NCBI GenBank assembly: GCA_003427395.1
Contig: BFEA01000053.1
Coordinates: 3,233,390-3,274,908, forward strand
From: Chara braunii
Lineage: Eukaryota; Streptophyta; Charophyceae; Charales; Characeae
Reading direction: 5' to 3'
Length of the DNA: 41,519 nt
Below, piece after piece: positions 19,801 through 27,964 of the stretch (within the stretch, counting starts at the first letter, position 1; every line of letters starts with the position of its first letter). The position numbers and the translations under genes are program-made. Under the pieces are notes generated by a model, which worked only from the letters and a program-made list of their open reading frames with translations, searched no databases and was not told where the DNA came from.

Positions 19801-21643
19801 CTAGATGTACTTGCAATCATCAAGCACGACCAGTCCTTCATCTATTGCCCGTCTGAGGTCCCTCTTCACGTGATCATCAACCCTGCAATAGATGCAAGAA
19901 TTCTTGGGAGTAGGGGGTCTCTCGTCTGACCCTCTAATAGCCGGTCCTCTTGCCGGCTTAGCATCTTGGGTGGACGACCCCGGGGATCTGGGATAGCTAG
20001 GAGATTTTGGGTACCCAGGTGACGCAGGGTATCCTCCTCGATCATACTGGCCGCGCGGTTCTTCCCGGCGGCCTCCTCCTCACTCTGTCCGCTCATAACC
20101 GCCATGATATCCATCACGGCGGTCCCTATCTGATTCCCATCGCCCGCAGGAGTCCTCTTTGTCCCTCGAATTGAAATTGCCTGGGCTCCGGTATCCTTCC
20201 GCGTTCCCTCCGTATCTGGGACTGCGCGGATATTGTTCCAGTCTTCCTCCTCGACTAAAAGAGTCTACTCCCCGATACTCGTCTCGTCGGCGGTCTCTAT
20301 CTATGTCGTCATCTCTACGTCGGCAGGCATCATCGTCCCTCTCCTTCGCACGATAGTCCGCCAGCGTGCGAGGGTTCCTATCCTCGACGCTCCTCCATGG
20401 GTCGGTGTTCCTGCGGTCCCATCGCAACGAATAGGGGGACCCAGGCTTGTCCCAATAAGTAGTGGCTCCCGTCTTTGTCTCGATATTGGCCATCTACTTG
20501 GCCATTCCTTCATCATTTCTCTCATCTCTCTCACCTCGTCTATCACTGTCTCTTTGTCCCTGGGACGTTGTGGTTTGTCTTTGTCCATCAGATATCGCTG
20601 CTCTGCCCATGGCTGATCGTTAAAATCTGGACACCTATCAGTCTCGTACTCCCGATAGAGAGAAAAGTCCCAACGTTTCATTCCTCTCCAGAGTAAATCC
20701 TTGTAGTCATCGGCCTCAGCCTTCATGGCCAACTTGAGTAGCGCGGCAAATTCTAACTTATCGTGGCGCATTTCTCTCAATACCCCCTTTTGCTTCCCTC
20801 TGGTTAGTCGACCGAGGAAGATCGTGCATCTCTCGACCTCCGACAACTTCCCTCTCGCCATAAGGGCATCAAATACCTTCTGGAATCGCTTCCCGAATGC
20901 CCGAACACTCTCGTCCTCACCCTGAGTCAACTGCTCCAAATCTCGGATTGAATACTTAACGTCTTCTAGTCTGTAGAGCTCGTATAGATTAGCCTTATAC
21001 GTCGCCCATCGTCTATCCTTGGGTCGGGCTTCTTTGATCTCCTGACTCAAGCTCGGAACCACGTAAAACAGGAAATTATCTATAATCTCGTCCTCTGACC
21101 GCTGACTTCGGTAAGCATGCAGCTCCCACTTCTCGAGATACTCGGTAATACAGTATCCCTTGAAAATGGGGGGCCTGGTGTCTAACTCCGAAGGTTGGTG
21201 CGAGATGATGAACCTGTCTCTCGTCTTGTATGGTAGGGAGTGCAACTCACCCGTCTGAGGGTCGTAAATTCGTTTGGGCGGTGCAGCCCTCTCCCTATCT
21301 CTCCAAAGCTGCTCCCTGATGTACTGGTGCCTCCAATCTTCTCTTCCTCTCTGTCGTCTCTTCGTTCGTACGTAGGTGAACGTCGAATAGTCGACTCTTG
21401 CCGAAAACTCGCCAGTTCGGTTCGACTCTCCATCCGCATCACCGTAGCGGCCCTGTTTGGCTCTGCCGCGACCGGACAGCCCATTACCTCCGGTTCCCCA
21501 TCGTCGGGTTGGTCTACACATCTCAAAGGAGCGTTCTGTCGGATACCCTCTTTGAGGTCCCGCAGAACACGTTCCGGTGACGCCCGGTACACAGCGGTCT
21601 GTTGTTCCTCGTCCGGTTGCGGGCCCATTGTGTCCGATTCCAT
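19801..21643 (-). pseudogene. Ty3 gag with zinc knuckle
   Basis: ATG 21641-21643 opens MESDTMGPQPDEEQQ. After a frameshift in the 21.3-21.5 kb overlap, the capsid-like part has PPIFKGYCITEYLEKWELHA, LSQEIKEARPKDRRWATYK and LEQLTQGEDESVRAFGKRFQ, the classic retrotransposon gag pattern. A second shift near 20.45 kb leads to an Arg/Asp-rich tail (SLRWDRRNTDPWRSVEDRNP) and a Tyr/Pro/Ser-rich linker. Then comes CIYCRVDDHVKRD (19858-19896), a CX2CX4H knuckle whose last Cys is Asp. TGA at 20080-20082 is an isolated in-frame stop. The frame ends with TAG 19801-19803, right before pro in the same frame. Confidence 0.85.
19995..20039. repeat. 45-bp gag segment repeated upstream
   Basis: Perfect 45-bp match to 22315-22359 in the same orientation. 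Here it is part of the gag linker. Confidence 0.95.
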
Positions 21644-21720
21644 ATATTTTATCCCTCTCCCGGTTTGTGTCTGTGTCGGGAATCTGCCGTCCTTATCCCA
21701 GGAACTAGTAGCCCGATCCT

Positions 21721-21816
21721 AATGCTCGAACCGGCAGCCCGGACCTAATGTCAGAACCGGCAGCCCGGAGCTAATGTTAGAACCGGTAACCCGGACCTAA
21801 TGCCAGAACCGGCCCC
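21721..21816. repeat. 26-bp tandem repeat upstream of gag
   Basis: Units 21721-21746, 21747-21772, 21773-21798 and a partial fourth to 21816 have the consensus AATGNCAGAACCGGCAGCCCGGACCT. Each holds a small CCGG...CCGG dyad. On the minus strand it lies 80 nt ahead of the gag ATG, in the leader position. Confidence 0.95.
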
Positions 21817-21837
21817 GCTGATCTCTAGTGCCTAAAT

Positions 21838-22164
21838 CTAGCTCTCAACGGCTCTCAATATCACTATCACTCTTCCGCTCTTGTCTCGGATCTCGTAGGT
21901 CCCCTCGATACCTAGTATCCCAGTGTCAAAGAAAAGTCGTCCTTCCTGTCCCTCTATACAGGCAGCACCTCTCCTAACCTCTAACACTCCCGTCTCAGAA
22001 CACCTAACTCCCCTACAAATTGCGCTCCCTATAGCGCGTAACTCCTCATGAGTACATGCTCGCAATCGCTCTCGTAAATCGATAGAGGCTCTCCTTTCCA
22101 GATCGCTCAATCCTTGCTGCACTACATTGGCTCCCGCCAATGGGAACTCACCGCCTCTTGCCAT
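21838..22164 (-). CDS. unknown small ORF next to gag
   Basis: ATG 22164 opens MARGGEFPLAGANVVQQGLS and the frame runs about 108 codons to a stop at 21838. The first half is helical and Arg/Glu-rich (RERLRACTHEELRAIGSAI). The second half looks beta-rich with hydrophobic alternation (RLFFDTGILGIEGTYEIRD, RVIVILRAV). I recognise no family. It is the last of a run of same-strand ORFs ahead of gag and ends about 20 bp before the 26-bp repeats. It may be an accessory gene of the element or a remnant. Confidence 0.35.
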   Translation of the reverse strand: MARGGEFPLAGANVVQQGLSDLERRASIDLRERLRACTHEELRAIGSAICRGVRCSETGVLEVRRGAACIEGQEGRLFFDTGILGIEGTYEIRDKSGRVIVILRAVES

Positions 22165-22314
22165 CAAACGTTTGATGCCTTAGGGCGAGTTCAATCACCG
22201 TGCCGAAGTTTCTCTCTTGCGCAATTTGACCTGGAGCCGGAGGTTTAGGAAGCCTTTCAAAGGTCGTTATCTGTGTGCTCCAGTTAACGTTTCTTCCACT
22301 ATCCACTATCCACA

Positions 22315-22359
22315 AGCTAGGAGATTTTGGGTACCCAGGTGACGCAGGGTATCCTCCTC
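22315..22359. repeat. 45-bp copy of gag inserted between ORFs
   Basis: Perfect copy of 19995-20039. It sits inside a 93-bp interval bounded by TCCACTATCCACAAGCT at 22302-22318 and 22395-22411, so it arrived with a local duplication. Confidence 0.95.
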
Positions 22360-22373
22360 CGACTATCCACTAT

Positions 22374-22571
22374 TCAAAGGCGTATCTCCTCCCATCCACT
22401 ATCCACAAGCTCGTATCGCACTACCTCGTACGGAACCACTTCTCTCCTTCCTAGAGAGCTCAGTCGTTCACAGGTTGCCAATAAACTCTCCTCCGACGGT
22501 CGGTTGCCCGCAAGAAACCTCTCTCTCCTCGCTTCTAGTTCTTGATCAGAAGCGGTTATCACTTCTCTCAT
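22374..22571 (-). pseudogene. fragment of unknown ORF related to its upstream neighbour
   Basis: ATG 22569-22571 opens a 65-codon frame. Its C-terminal half, LSSLGRREVVPYEVVRYELV, clearly parallels LSVIGRREVFLYEVIRYQVA in the ORF at 22580-23599. The two are thus paralogous pieces lying next to each other. The frame ends where the gag-derived insert begins, so it is probably truncated by that rearrangement. Confidence 0.4.
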
Positions 22572-22579
22572 CCTGCATC

Positions 22580-23599
22580 CTATTCTGTTTTCGTCAATTT
22601 CCTAGAATGCTCTCCTTTTCTGACTGTCCTTGCAAAATGTATCACCGCCTCCCATCCATAGCGCTCTAAGCCCCTCTCTGGAATTGGGGGCCTAGGTATG
22701 CCATCGAAGATTACAATATCGTCACACGCCTGGACAGTTTCCCCCAAGCTCTCCAGCCTCTTCTTCTCTTCCCTCAATGTCCAAGCAGCTCTCCTCCAAG
22801 TCCTCCCGTATATGCAAAACTCCTCTCTCTCTGTGGGCAGGTATATGCCTACGTGGTGCACTCCTAAATCACGGAAACTCACGGTCATGATATAGTATTG
22901 ATTCAACTCGCGTCCGCTGTTCGCCACTTGATACCTAATCACTTCGTACAGAAAGACTTCTCGCCGGCCAATCACGCTCAATTCGCGTAGTACTTTCTCA
23001 TGCTCAGGCTCATAAGGCCCACCCCAAACTCCGAACTTCCATCTTCTCCTTGCTAGCTCCTCCGCAGGTAGTGGCATCTCTCTTCCGTCTCCATAAACCA
23101 TCTAGCATTCTATCGCGATTAACGCTAAGGCCAACAGGATTCTGTCCGTAGATTCCTCCAAAAATTCGTAGAACATCTCGAAGTCGTCTATATCTCCAAA
23201 GTCCTCAATATCTGCTAAGGTCTTAAGGTATTCGTTCCAGTACTGGTTGTGGGCCCTGAACATTCTAAGAACATAACTTTCTTCTATGATCTTTGCCAAA
23301 TCTCCAGCTGCTTCTGCCTCACGTTCCAGAAGTCTCTCAGCCTCTCAGGGGGTTTCACGCCACGCTCTACTCAAGGGTATCTCTTCAAAAGGAGACATGC
23401 GCAGAGAGTAGTTGATCAAGCATGCGCTCTCCTCACCTACCCCGAGTCCTGTCACCCGCGCTTTTTGCGCAGCCCGTCGAGTACTCTCCGCTTCTTCGAT
23501 TACACTGAGCCTTTCTAGGTAGACCAACTGTATCACCACACAAGCGATCGGTCCGTCAGACCTCCCTGATATTTGCATAGAATACTTTTCAAAGCTCAT
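22580..23599 (-). pseudogene. unknown long ORF, coiled-coil-containing, with two in-frame stops
   Basis: From ATG 23597-23599 one frame runs for 340 codons, broken only by TGA 23345-23347 and TAG 23102-23104. The text across the TGA is seamless: RAWRETP, stop, EAERLLEREAEAAGDLAKII. This is a charged helical, coiled-coil-like stretch. Across the TAG it runs IAIEC, stop, MVYGDGREMPLP. The C-terminal third has the GRREV..YEV motif, MTVSFRDLGVHHVGIYLP and VIFDGIPRPPIPERG. I recognise no family. It could be one nonsense-decayed gene or separate ORFs arranged stop-to-start (TAG directly followed by ATG). Confidence 0.45.
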
Positions 23600-23608
23600 C
23601 GTCCCCTA

Positions 23609-23944
23609 TCATTGCTCCGACGTCCCTTCTTCATTCGGCGTTCTAACTTCTGACAACCCTTCTATCGTCTCAGTTGACTCGGGTGACTCCTCGAGTCTCT
23701 TACTAATATGACCCCTCCTCTTTACACTCTCCAAAAAATCTAGACGCCACCTTCCGAAAAACTCTCTGTCCTCTTTGAAAAACCTCTCTAATGCCTTCGC
23801 CACTGCTTCTATCCTACGGAGCTCGGTCTCACTCTTGCTAGACCAACAATCTTGAATCTTAATGCTGAGCTCCTTAACCCGTTTTACCACTGGTTTTATA
23901 ATTCGTTTTTCAACTCTCTTCTTCCTCCATTCTAGATCATTCAT
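23609..23944 (-). CDS. unknown basic helical ORF
   Basis: ATG 23942-23944 gives 111 codons, very rich in Lys/Arg/Glu: NDLEWRKKRVEKR, VVKRVKELSIKIQDC, EAVAKALERFFKEDREFFGR. It is probably all helical and nucleic-acid-binding or coiled-coil in character, but no domain is recognised. It ends in TGA-TAG, and the next ORF starts 9 nt later. Confidence 0.35.
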   Translation of the reverse strand: MNDLEWRKKRVEKRIIKPVVKRVKELSIKIQDCWSSKSETELRRIEAVAKALERFFKEDREFFGRWRLDFLESVKRRGHISKRLEESPESTETIEGLSEVRTPNEEGTSEQ

Positions 23945-23980
23945 CGTCTGCGACCCATCTTTTTCTAAGTCTCAAAATAC

Positions 23981-24415
23981 CTATCTCATATTACTCCAAG
24001 CTTCCGTGGGTGTCTCGTCTCGAACCATCTCTAGGCGCACTTTTTCCTTCATGCAGATGATCACTTCATACACCACCCAATTTTGTATTGTCAACTCTTT
24101 CAGTGCTCCTAACCTTTGTTCTCGTATGACGTCTTCAGCGAGTTCTTTGGACTCAGTGTCCGACAGTTCCTCTTCAACGCTCACCCTCAGAAGAATTTGT
24201 AGTGCCTCGCCATCACATGCCAAGCGCCTAGAAACAACCCGAGCATACGAAAGTCGTCGCAGAGAAGGCAGACAACTTGTCACACTCCCACGAATAGCTA
24301 CTCGAGGATTCCTATCACTCACACTCCTCCAAGAGTCGGACCCTCTCCGATCCCACCGGAGCGAGTAAGAAGCTCGGGGTCTATATCGATATAGTGACCG
24401 CTCATGCTCTGTCAT
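23981..24415 (-). pseudogene. unknown ORF, family B copy 2, with gag-like N-terminus
   Basis: ATG 24413-24415, 144 codons. The N-terminal third contains SLRWDRRGSDSWRSVSDRNP, a close match to the gag tail SLRWDRRNTDPWRSVEDRNP (20371-20433). The rest parallels the next ORF upstream: ILLRVSVEEELSDTESKELA versus VLLRAHIDEDLTERESFLQA, then IRE-R-G-L, YEV, and VRDETPTEAWS versus FFDETVVEARS. It is thus a fusion of a gag fragment with a duplicated unknown domain. The function is unknown. Confidence 0.5.
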
Positions 24416-24431
24416 GACAAGGTAGCTAGAC

Positions 24432-24713
24432 TCATATCCTACTCCTAGCTTCCACTACTGTTTCGTCAAAGAACAATTCCGCGCGCAGGTACCCAGCCGA
24501 CCATACCATCACCTCGTACGTTATCTTGGTCTGGAAAGTCACACATGCGAGGACCCCTGGCCTATATTCCCGAATAAACTTTCTAGCTTGTAGAAAAGAC
24601 TCGCGTTCCGTCAGGTCCTCGTCTATGTGAGCCCTGAGTAAGACCGTCACCATGAAACCTTCGCTCACCAATTGCCTGCTTACATTAATTCCCGTGGCCG
24701 TCCGACCAGGCAT
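24432..24713 (-). CDS. unknown ORF, family B copy 1
   Basis: ATG 24711-24713, 93 codons, starting MPGRTATGINVSRQLVSEGF. It shares the VLLRxxxxEDLTxxES, IRExRxGVL, YEV and DETxxEA motifs with the ORF at 23981-24415, separated from it by 16 nt. The upstream neighbour's TAG is 5 nt before this ATG. No known domain. Confidence 0.4.
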   Translation of the reverse strand: MPGRTATGINVSRQLVSEGFMVTVLLRAHIDEDLTERESFLQARKFIREYRPGVLACVTFQTKITYEVMVWSAGYLRAELFFDETVVEARSRI

Positions 24714-24718
24714 GCCTC

Positions 24719-25534
24719 CTATCGCTGATCCTCGAACAGGTATCTCAGGTCCTCCAAGCCAATGTACCTGTCCTCTACTCGTCTACGGCAATAGTAGATC
24801 AGATCAGTCGGCCTCAGGCAGTCTATCCAACAGGTAGCGTCGATCAGATCTCTCAATGTCTCCTTGTCTGGGGGTCCCCACCTCACGCGGATCGCGTAGC
24901 ACACCTCTCTAAATCGAGGAGCTCGCCCTAACCAGAGCGCATATAGCGTGTGGTTAACTGCTCTAGTCAGGCAGCCTACGTTCCCGTAAGTTTGCTCTAC
25001 GACAAACGTAGGGAGAACCAACCTCCAGCTCTCTATCGGATAGTAGACCGAGCGAGGAGGCCCAATTACAACTCGAACGGCGTAGGGTCTGTCTCCCGCA
25101 GAAATCGTCAGTCGCCGTCTCACTATCGACTCCGCTAAGGCTTCGTACCTCCACCAACCTCTGCTAACACCGGCAAGCGTCAACCCTATCTGTATATCCC
25201 GTGTTTTGTCAAACACAAGATGCCCTATTCCCTCCAGCCGTCGGGGAATATCGAATCCTCTATCCTCTGTAATCACCGTCCACAAAAAAATCCCTTCAGC
25301 CAACCAAGTGTCGGAGTGTTGAACCGGCACACTAGCTATCTCCTCTAAGCGTACCGGAAGTGGCACATCGTAACCCACCGCCGTCTCTCTCGGCCCTATC
25401 AGCTTCTTCACCCTATAGGATTCTGATCCACGTGTTAAAACATATGCCAACCACACATCTGCATCACTCCTCATCATGTCATCCACCTCTATCTCTCTCC
25501 TTCCAGCTTGCGCATACTCATTGGCCTGCTCCAA
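24719..25534 (-). pseudogene. unknown protein, family A copy 3
   Basis: Open for 271 codons from a non-ATG point (TTG 25534, TGA at 25571) to TAG 24719-24721. Blocks shared with the two copies upstream: DVPLPVRLEEIASVPVQ and SDTWLAEGIFLW near the N-terminus; EGIGHLVFD and WWRYEALAES in the middle; then ISAGD, YYPIESWRLVLPTFVVEQTY, and RVRWGPPDKETLRDLIDATC with YIGLEDLRYLFED at the end. This is the least broken copy. I recognise no family, no transmembrane segment and no zinc motif. Confidence 0.45.
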
Positions 25535-25574
25535 TCCCTCTCGACATCTGCCATATCCACATCTCCATCCTCAT

Positions 25575-26538
25575 CTATCCCCTGTCCCCAAGGGATAGCC
25601 TCCTGTCCCTCGGCCTGAGGAAGGTGTCCCCAACCGTCCTCCAGCTGCACCTATAATGCTCCTCAATCTCCCAGCTCGAGATGAGGTGGCTCGGTCTCTC
25701 CTCGTGAGTCTCAGCCAATAGTTGCCCAACTCCAGCTAGGTGGTCCGCAAGTCTCTGTGCCTCTCTCTCTAGCGCAGACCAAGAATCTAGAGGCTGGTGC
25801 AGAGAGTGTAGCTCTGGACTCACAGATGGCAATGCGGCCCGTAAGAACTCAATCAACTGGAGTCCTCTCTCGCCGACAAGTGGTCCTCCCACGAACTGCG
25901 TGTAAAGGACCCAATCCCTGTCGGCATATCCCCTGCAGAGACCGTCAAAATCGAGAGCTGCAAAGTAGATCTCACCAAACGTCTAAGGCCCCAAAGCTCC
26001 TCCTCCACAAACATTGGGAGCGTCACGCGCAACCTACTGCTAGGATACGGGAAAAGTCCTCCGATCCGGAAGGTCGTCGTCACACTCCGAACCTCCCCGT
26101 GCAGCCGCTCTATCTCGCCGCGTACGGACTCCCCTCGAGCTGAGAGGATCCTCCTCGTCGTTTGCTCCTCACGCCAGTGATCGTGTACAAGCCCCTGAAT
26201 GTAGACTGTGGCCTGCACCTCTGGCGAGTAGTAGATGTGTCCTACCACCTCTATACTCATCGTCCCGGGCCGCCACCACCTCTGTTCGTCCAACTCAAAG
26301 TCTCGACGACGTACGACCACAGGTGCACGTCCGGACCCAGCAGCGTCGACGACCACCTACCCTCTAATCCGGCCACAGTCACTCTCCTGGCCGGCAGGTC
26401 TAGCGCCACTCTGCGTGGCGCTACTGTCTCGGGCGGTCTAGGACATCTAGCACTGTCGATCTGGAGCTCGACCATGTCCGCCTGCTCTATCATCGGATCT
26501 CCTCTCCGACCTAATATCAGGACTCTCTCAATCACCAC
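25575..26538 (-). pseudogene. unknown protein, family A copy 2 (frameshifted)
   Basis: Three overlapping frames make one copy. 26538-26257 carries VALDLPARRVTVAGLEGRWS and GPDVHLWSYVVE. 26356-25853 carries IEVVGHIYYSPEVQATVYIQ, ARGESVRGEIERLHG and LFPYPSSRLRVTLPMFVEEE. 25892-25575 carries VGERGLQLIEFLRAALPS. The order and spacing match copies 1 and 3, so two frameshifts in a once-continuous gene are more likely than three genes. Confidence 0.45.
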
Positions 26539-26581
26539 CTCTCACCCATACTATCCTCGGCCTCGCGCTACGTGCCGCCTC

Positions 26582-27613
26582 CTAGACCCGGACGACAACT
26601 CCTATCCTGGGAAAGTGCGCGTCAGTGTCGTCGATCTCCTCCTCACTCTCGGAGTCAACCCAGTCAGGCTCCCGGGCCTCCTCGTCGTCCTCTCTAATCC
26701 ACTCCTCGTCGTCCTGCTCGTCCTCTAGGCGATATGGACGAAGTCGATTCGCCTGGTAGTAACACACTAGCTGGTAATCGCGGATCAGGGGTCGTCCGGG
26801 GTCCTCGCTCCACAAGCTCCCCCAGTCCTCCGAGAAGAGTCTGCCTATGTACGTAAAGTACTCAGGCCCAGCCCGAAGCTCCTGATCCAATATGTCCCAC
26901 ACGTACTAGGGCGGGGGTACTCCCCTCTGACAATCGTCCCCTAAGGAGCGGATCAGCTCTATCAGCTGAACCCTCTCGTCTCCCCAGCGAAGCCCCGCGG
27001 TCGCAAGGGAGTAATATATGTAGCAAGCGTCGAGGCTCCCTCTGACAAAGAGCTCAAGCTCTCTTTACACGAGGTAAGTCTCAACTATGCCTACTACTCC
27101 TCCGAAGACTGTGCCTAACACAAAAGAAGGGAGGATCGCCCTCAGACTGGTCTCAGAATAAGGGAAGAAGGTGTCTCGTGCTATTAGGAGATCGCCCGTG
27201 ATAGCGAGGGGAGGTCGCCCGTGGAGCAAGGACAATGGGTCTTGCTCATCATCCGCGCGAAAAGCGTCAACCTCCTGCTGCAGATAATGTAGGGCTCTAT
27301 CGATAATCAAGCTGGTCCCCCAGACCACAAGACTCAAGGAAGCCTCTTTGGCCGCCTCCTCCCCTAAATACAGTTAAGCCCTCACTAATCCGCCTGTCAG
27401 ACCTCCGCTCTCTCCCCTCAGGTGCTCCCTGTGTGTCCACAACCAAGTATCAGATGATAGGAAAACAGACCTCCACCGGAATTGCCCGTCGTGCCAATCA
27501 GTGGGCCGCCCGGGGAGCGTGAACTCTACCAGGCCTCCCTCTATGAGCTCTGGGGGCTCTATCTCCCACGCACGATCGACCTCGTATACCTCTATGACCT
27601 CGGATTGCAACAT
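26582..27613 (-). pseudogene. unknown protein, family A copy 1 (nonsense-interrupted)
   Basis: ATG 27611-27613 opens MLQSEVIEVYEVDRAWEIEP. One frame of 344 codons runs to TAG 26582-26584, broken only by TAA 27374-27376, TAA 27065-27067 and a TAG near 26906. Shared blocks: VEFTLPGRPTDW, SSDTWLWTHREHL, TFFPYSETSLRAILPSFVLG, LRWGDERVQLIELIRSLGDD and PEYFTYIGRLFSEDWGS. A very acidic tail follows (LEDEQDDEEWIREDDEEARE). There is no frameshift at all over 1 kb despite three stops. Confidence 0.45.
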
Positions 27614-27694
27614 CCGACTAGCTACCGTACATGGGAAACCCCTGTAGCATCTGGGAGGGAGAGTACGGAGGCTGGGTGACTTTGTAACCCTAAG

Positions 27695-27750
27695 AAAATT
27701 TCGGCATCGCTTCGCCTCCCTGCGTAGGGATGGGGTTCGGGAGGCGATCC
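27695..27750 (+). repeat. LTR-like hairpin motif, copy 1
   Basis: AAAATTTCGGCATCGCTTCG then CCTCCCTGCGTAGGGATGG and GGTTCGGGAGGCGATCC. GCCTCCC (27714-27720) pairs with GGGAGGC (27739-27745). Related motifs lie at 37564-37619 and 37747-37806 in the same orientation. Confidence 0.6.
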
Positions 27751-27825
27751 CTGAATGAATGCTGCCTACCTATGCCCTAGAAAGGCCGTGATGTAGCCTA
27801 GATGACTATAGCGCAGAATCCCGGG

Positions 27826-27891
27826 CTCGAATTGGGCTAACGAGCCTTCTATTCGAGTTCCCTCGAATAGTAGGCGCGTGCACAATTCGAG
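27826..27891. repeat. nested inverted repeats
   Basis: Outer arms CTCGAATT (27826-27833) and AATTCGAG (27884-27891). Inner perfect 9-bp arms CTATTCGAG (27849-27857) and CTCGAATAG (27862-27870) around a 4-nt loop. The LINE inserted 73 bp further on. Confidence 0.8.
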
Positions 27892-27950
27892 GGAGCTCTG
27901 TCTACTGCGCTCCCGCGCGCCCCCTCGCCTCACAAGAGTTGCAAACAGCT

Positions 27951-27964
27951 AAAGTGCCTATTAA
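27951..27964 (+). repeat. LINE target-site duplication, 5' copy
   Basis: AAAGTGCCTATTAA, identical to 36041-36054 after the poly(A). It marks the 5' end of the LINE at 27965. Confidence 0.85.

Larger units (their letters stand above)
15088..21643 (-). mobile_element. Ty3/Gypsy retrotransposon coding region (gag-pro-RT-RNaseH-IN)
   Basis: Reading on the minus strand, the order is gag with a zinc knuckle, aspartic protease, reverse transcriptase, RNase H, and integrase with HHCC finger and DD35E. This is the Ty3/Gypsy order. Frameshifts and stops interrupt gag, RNase H and integrase, and the RT active site is altered, so the copy is dead. A block of same-strand ORFs continues upstream to 27.6 kb and may belong to the same element. 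LTRs were not identified. Confidence 0.9.

Noticed and set aside
19316-19929. Plus-strand open frames running through the N gap
   Set aside because: They contain runs of unknown residues from the gap and are antisense to the pro/gag frame.
21838-27613. Prokaryotic-style operon with Shine-Dalgarno sites (for example TAGGAGGCATG at 24711-24721)
   Set aside because: The short gaps arise because isolated stops split longer frames, the surroundings are eukaryotic transposons, and a single AGGAGG-like word adjacent to ATG has no proper spacing.
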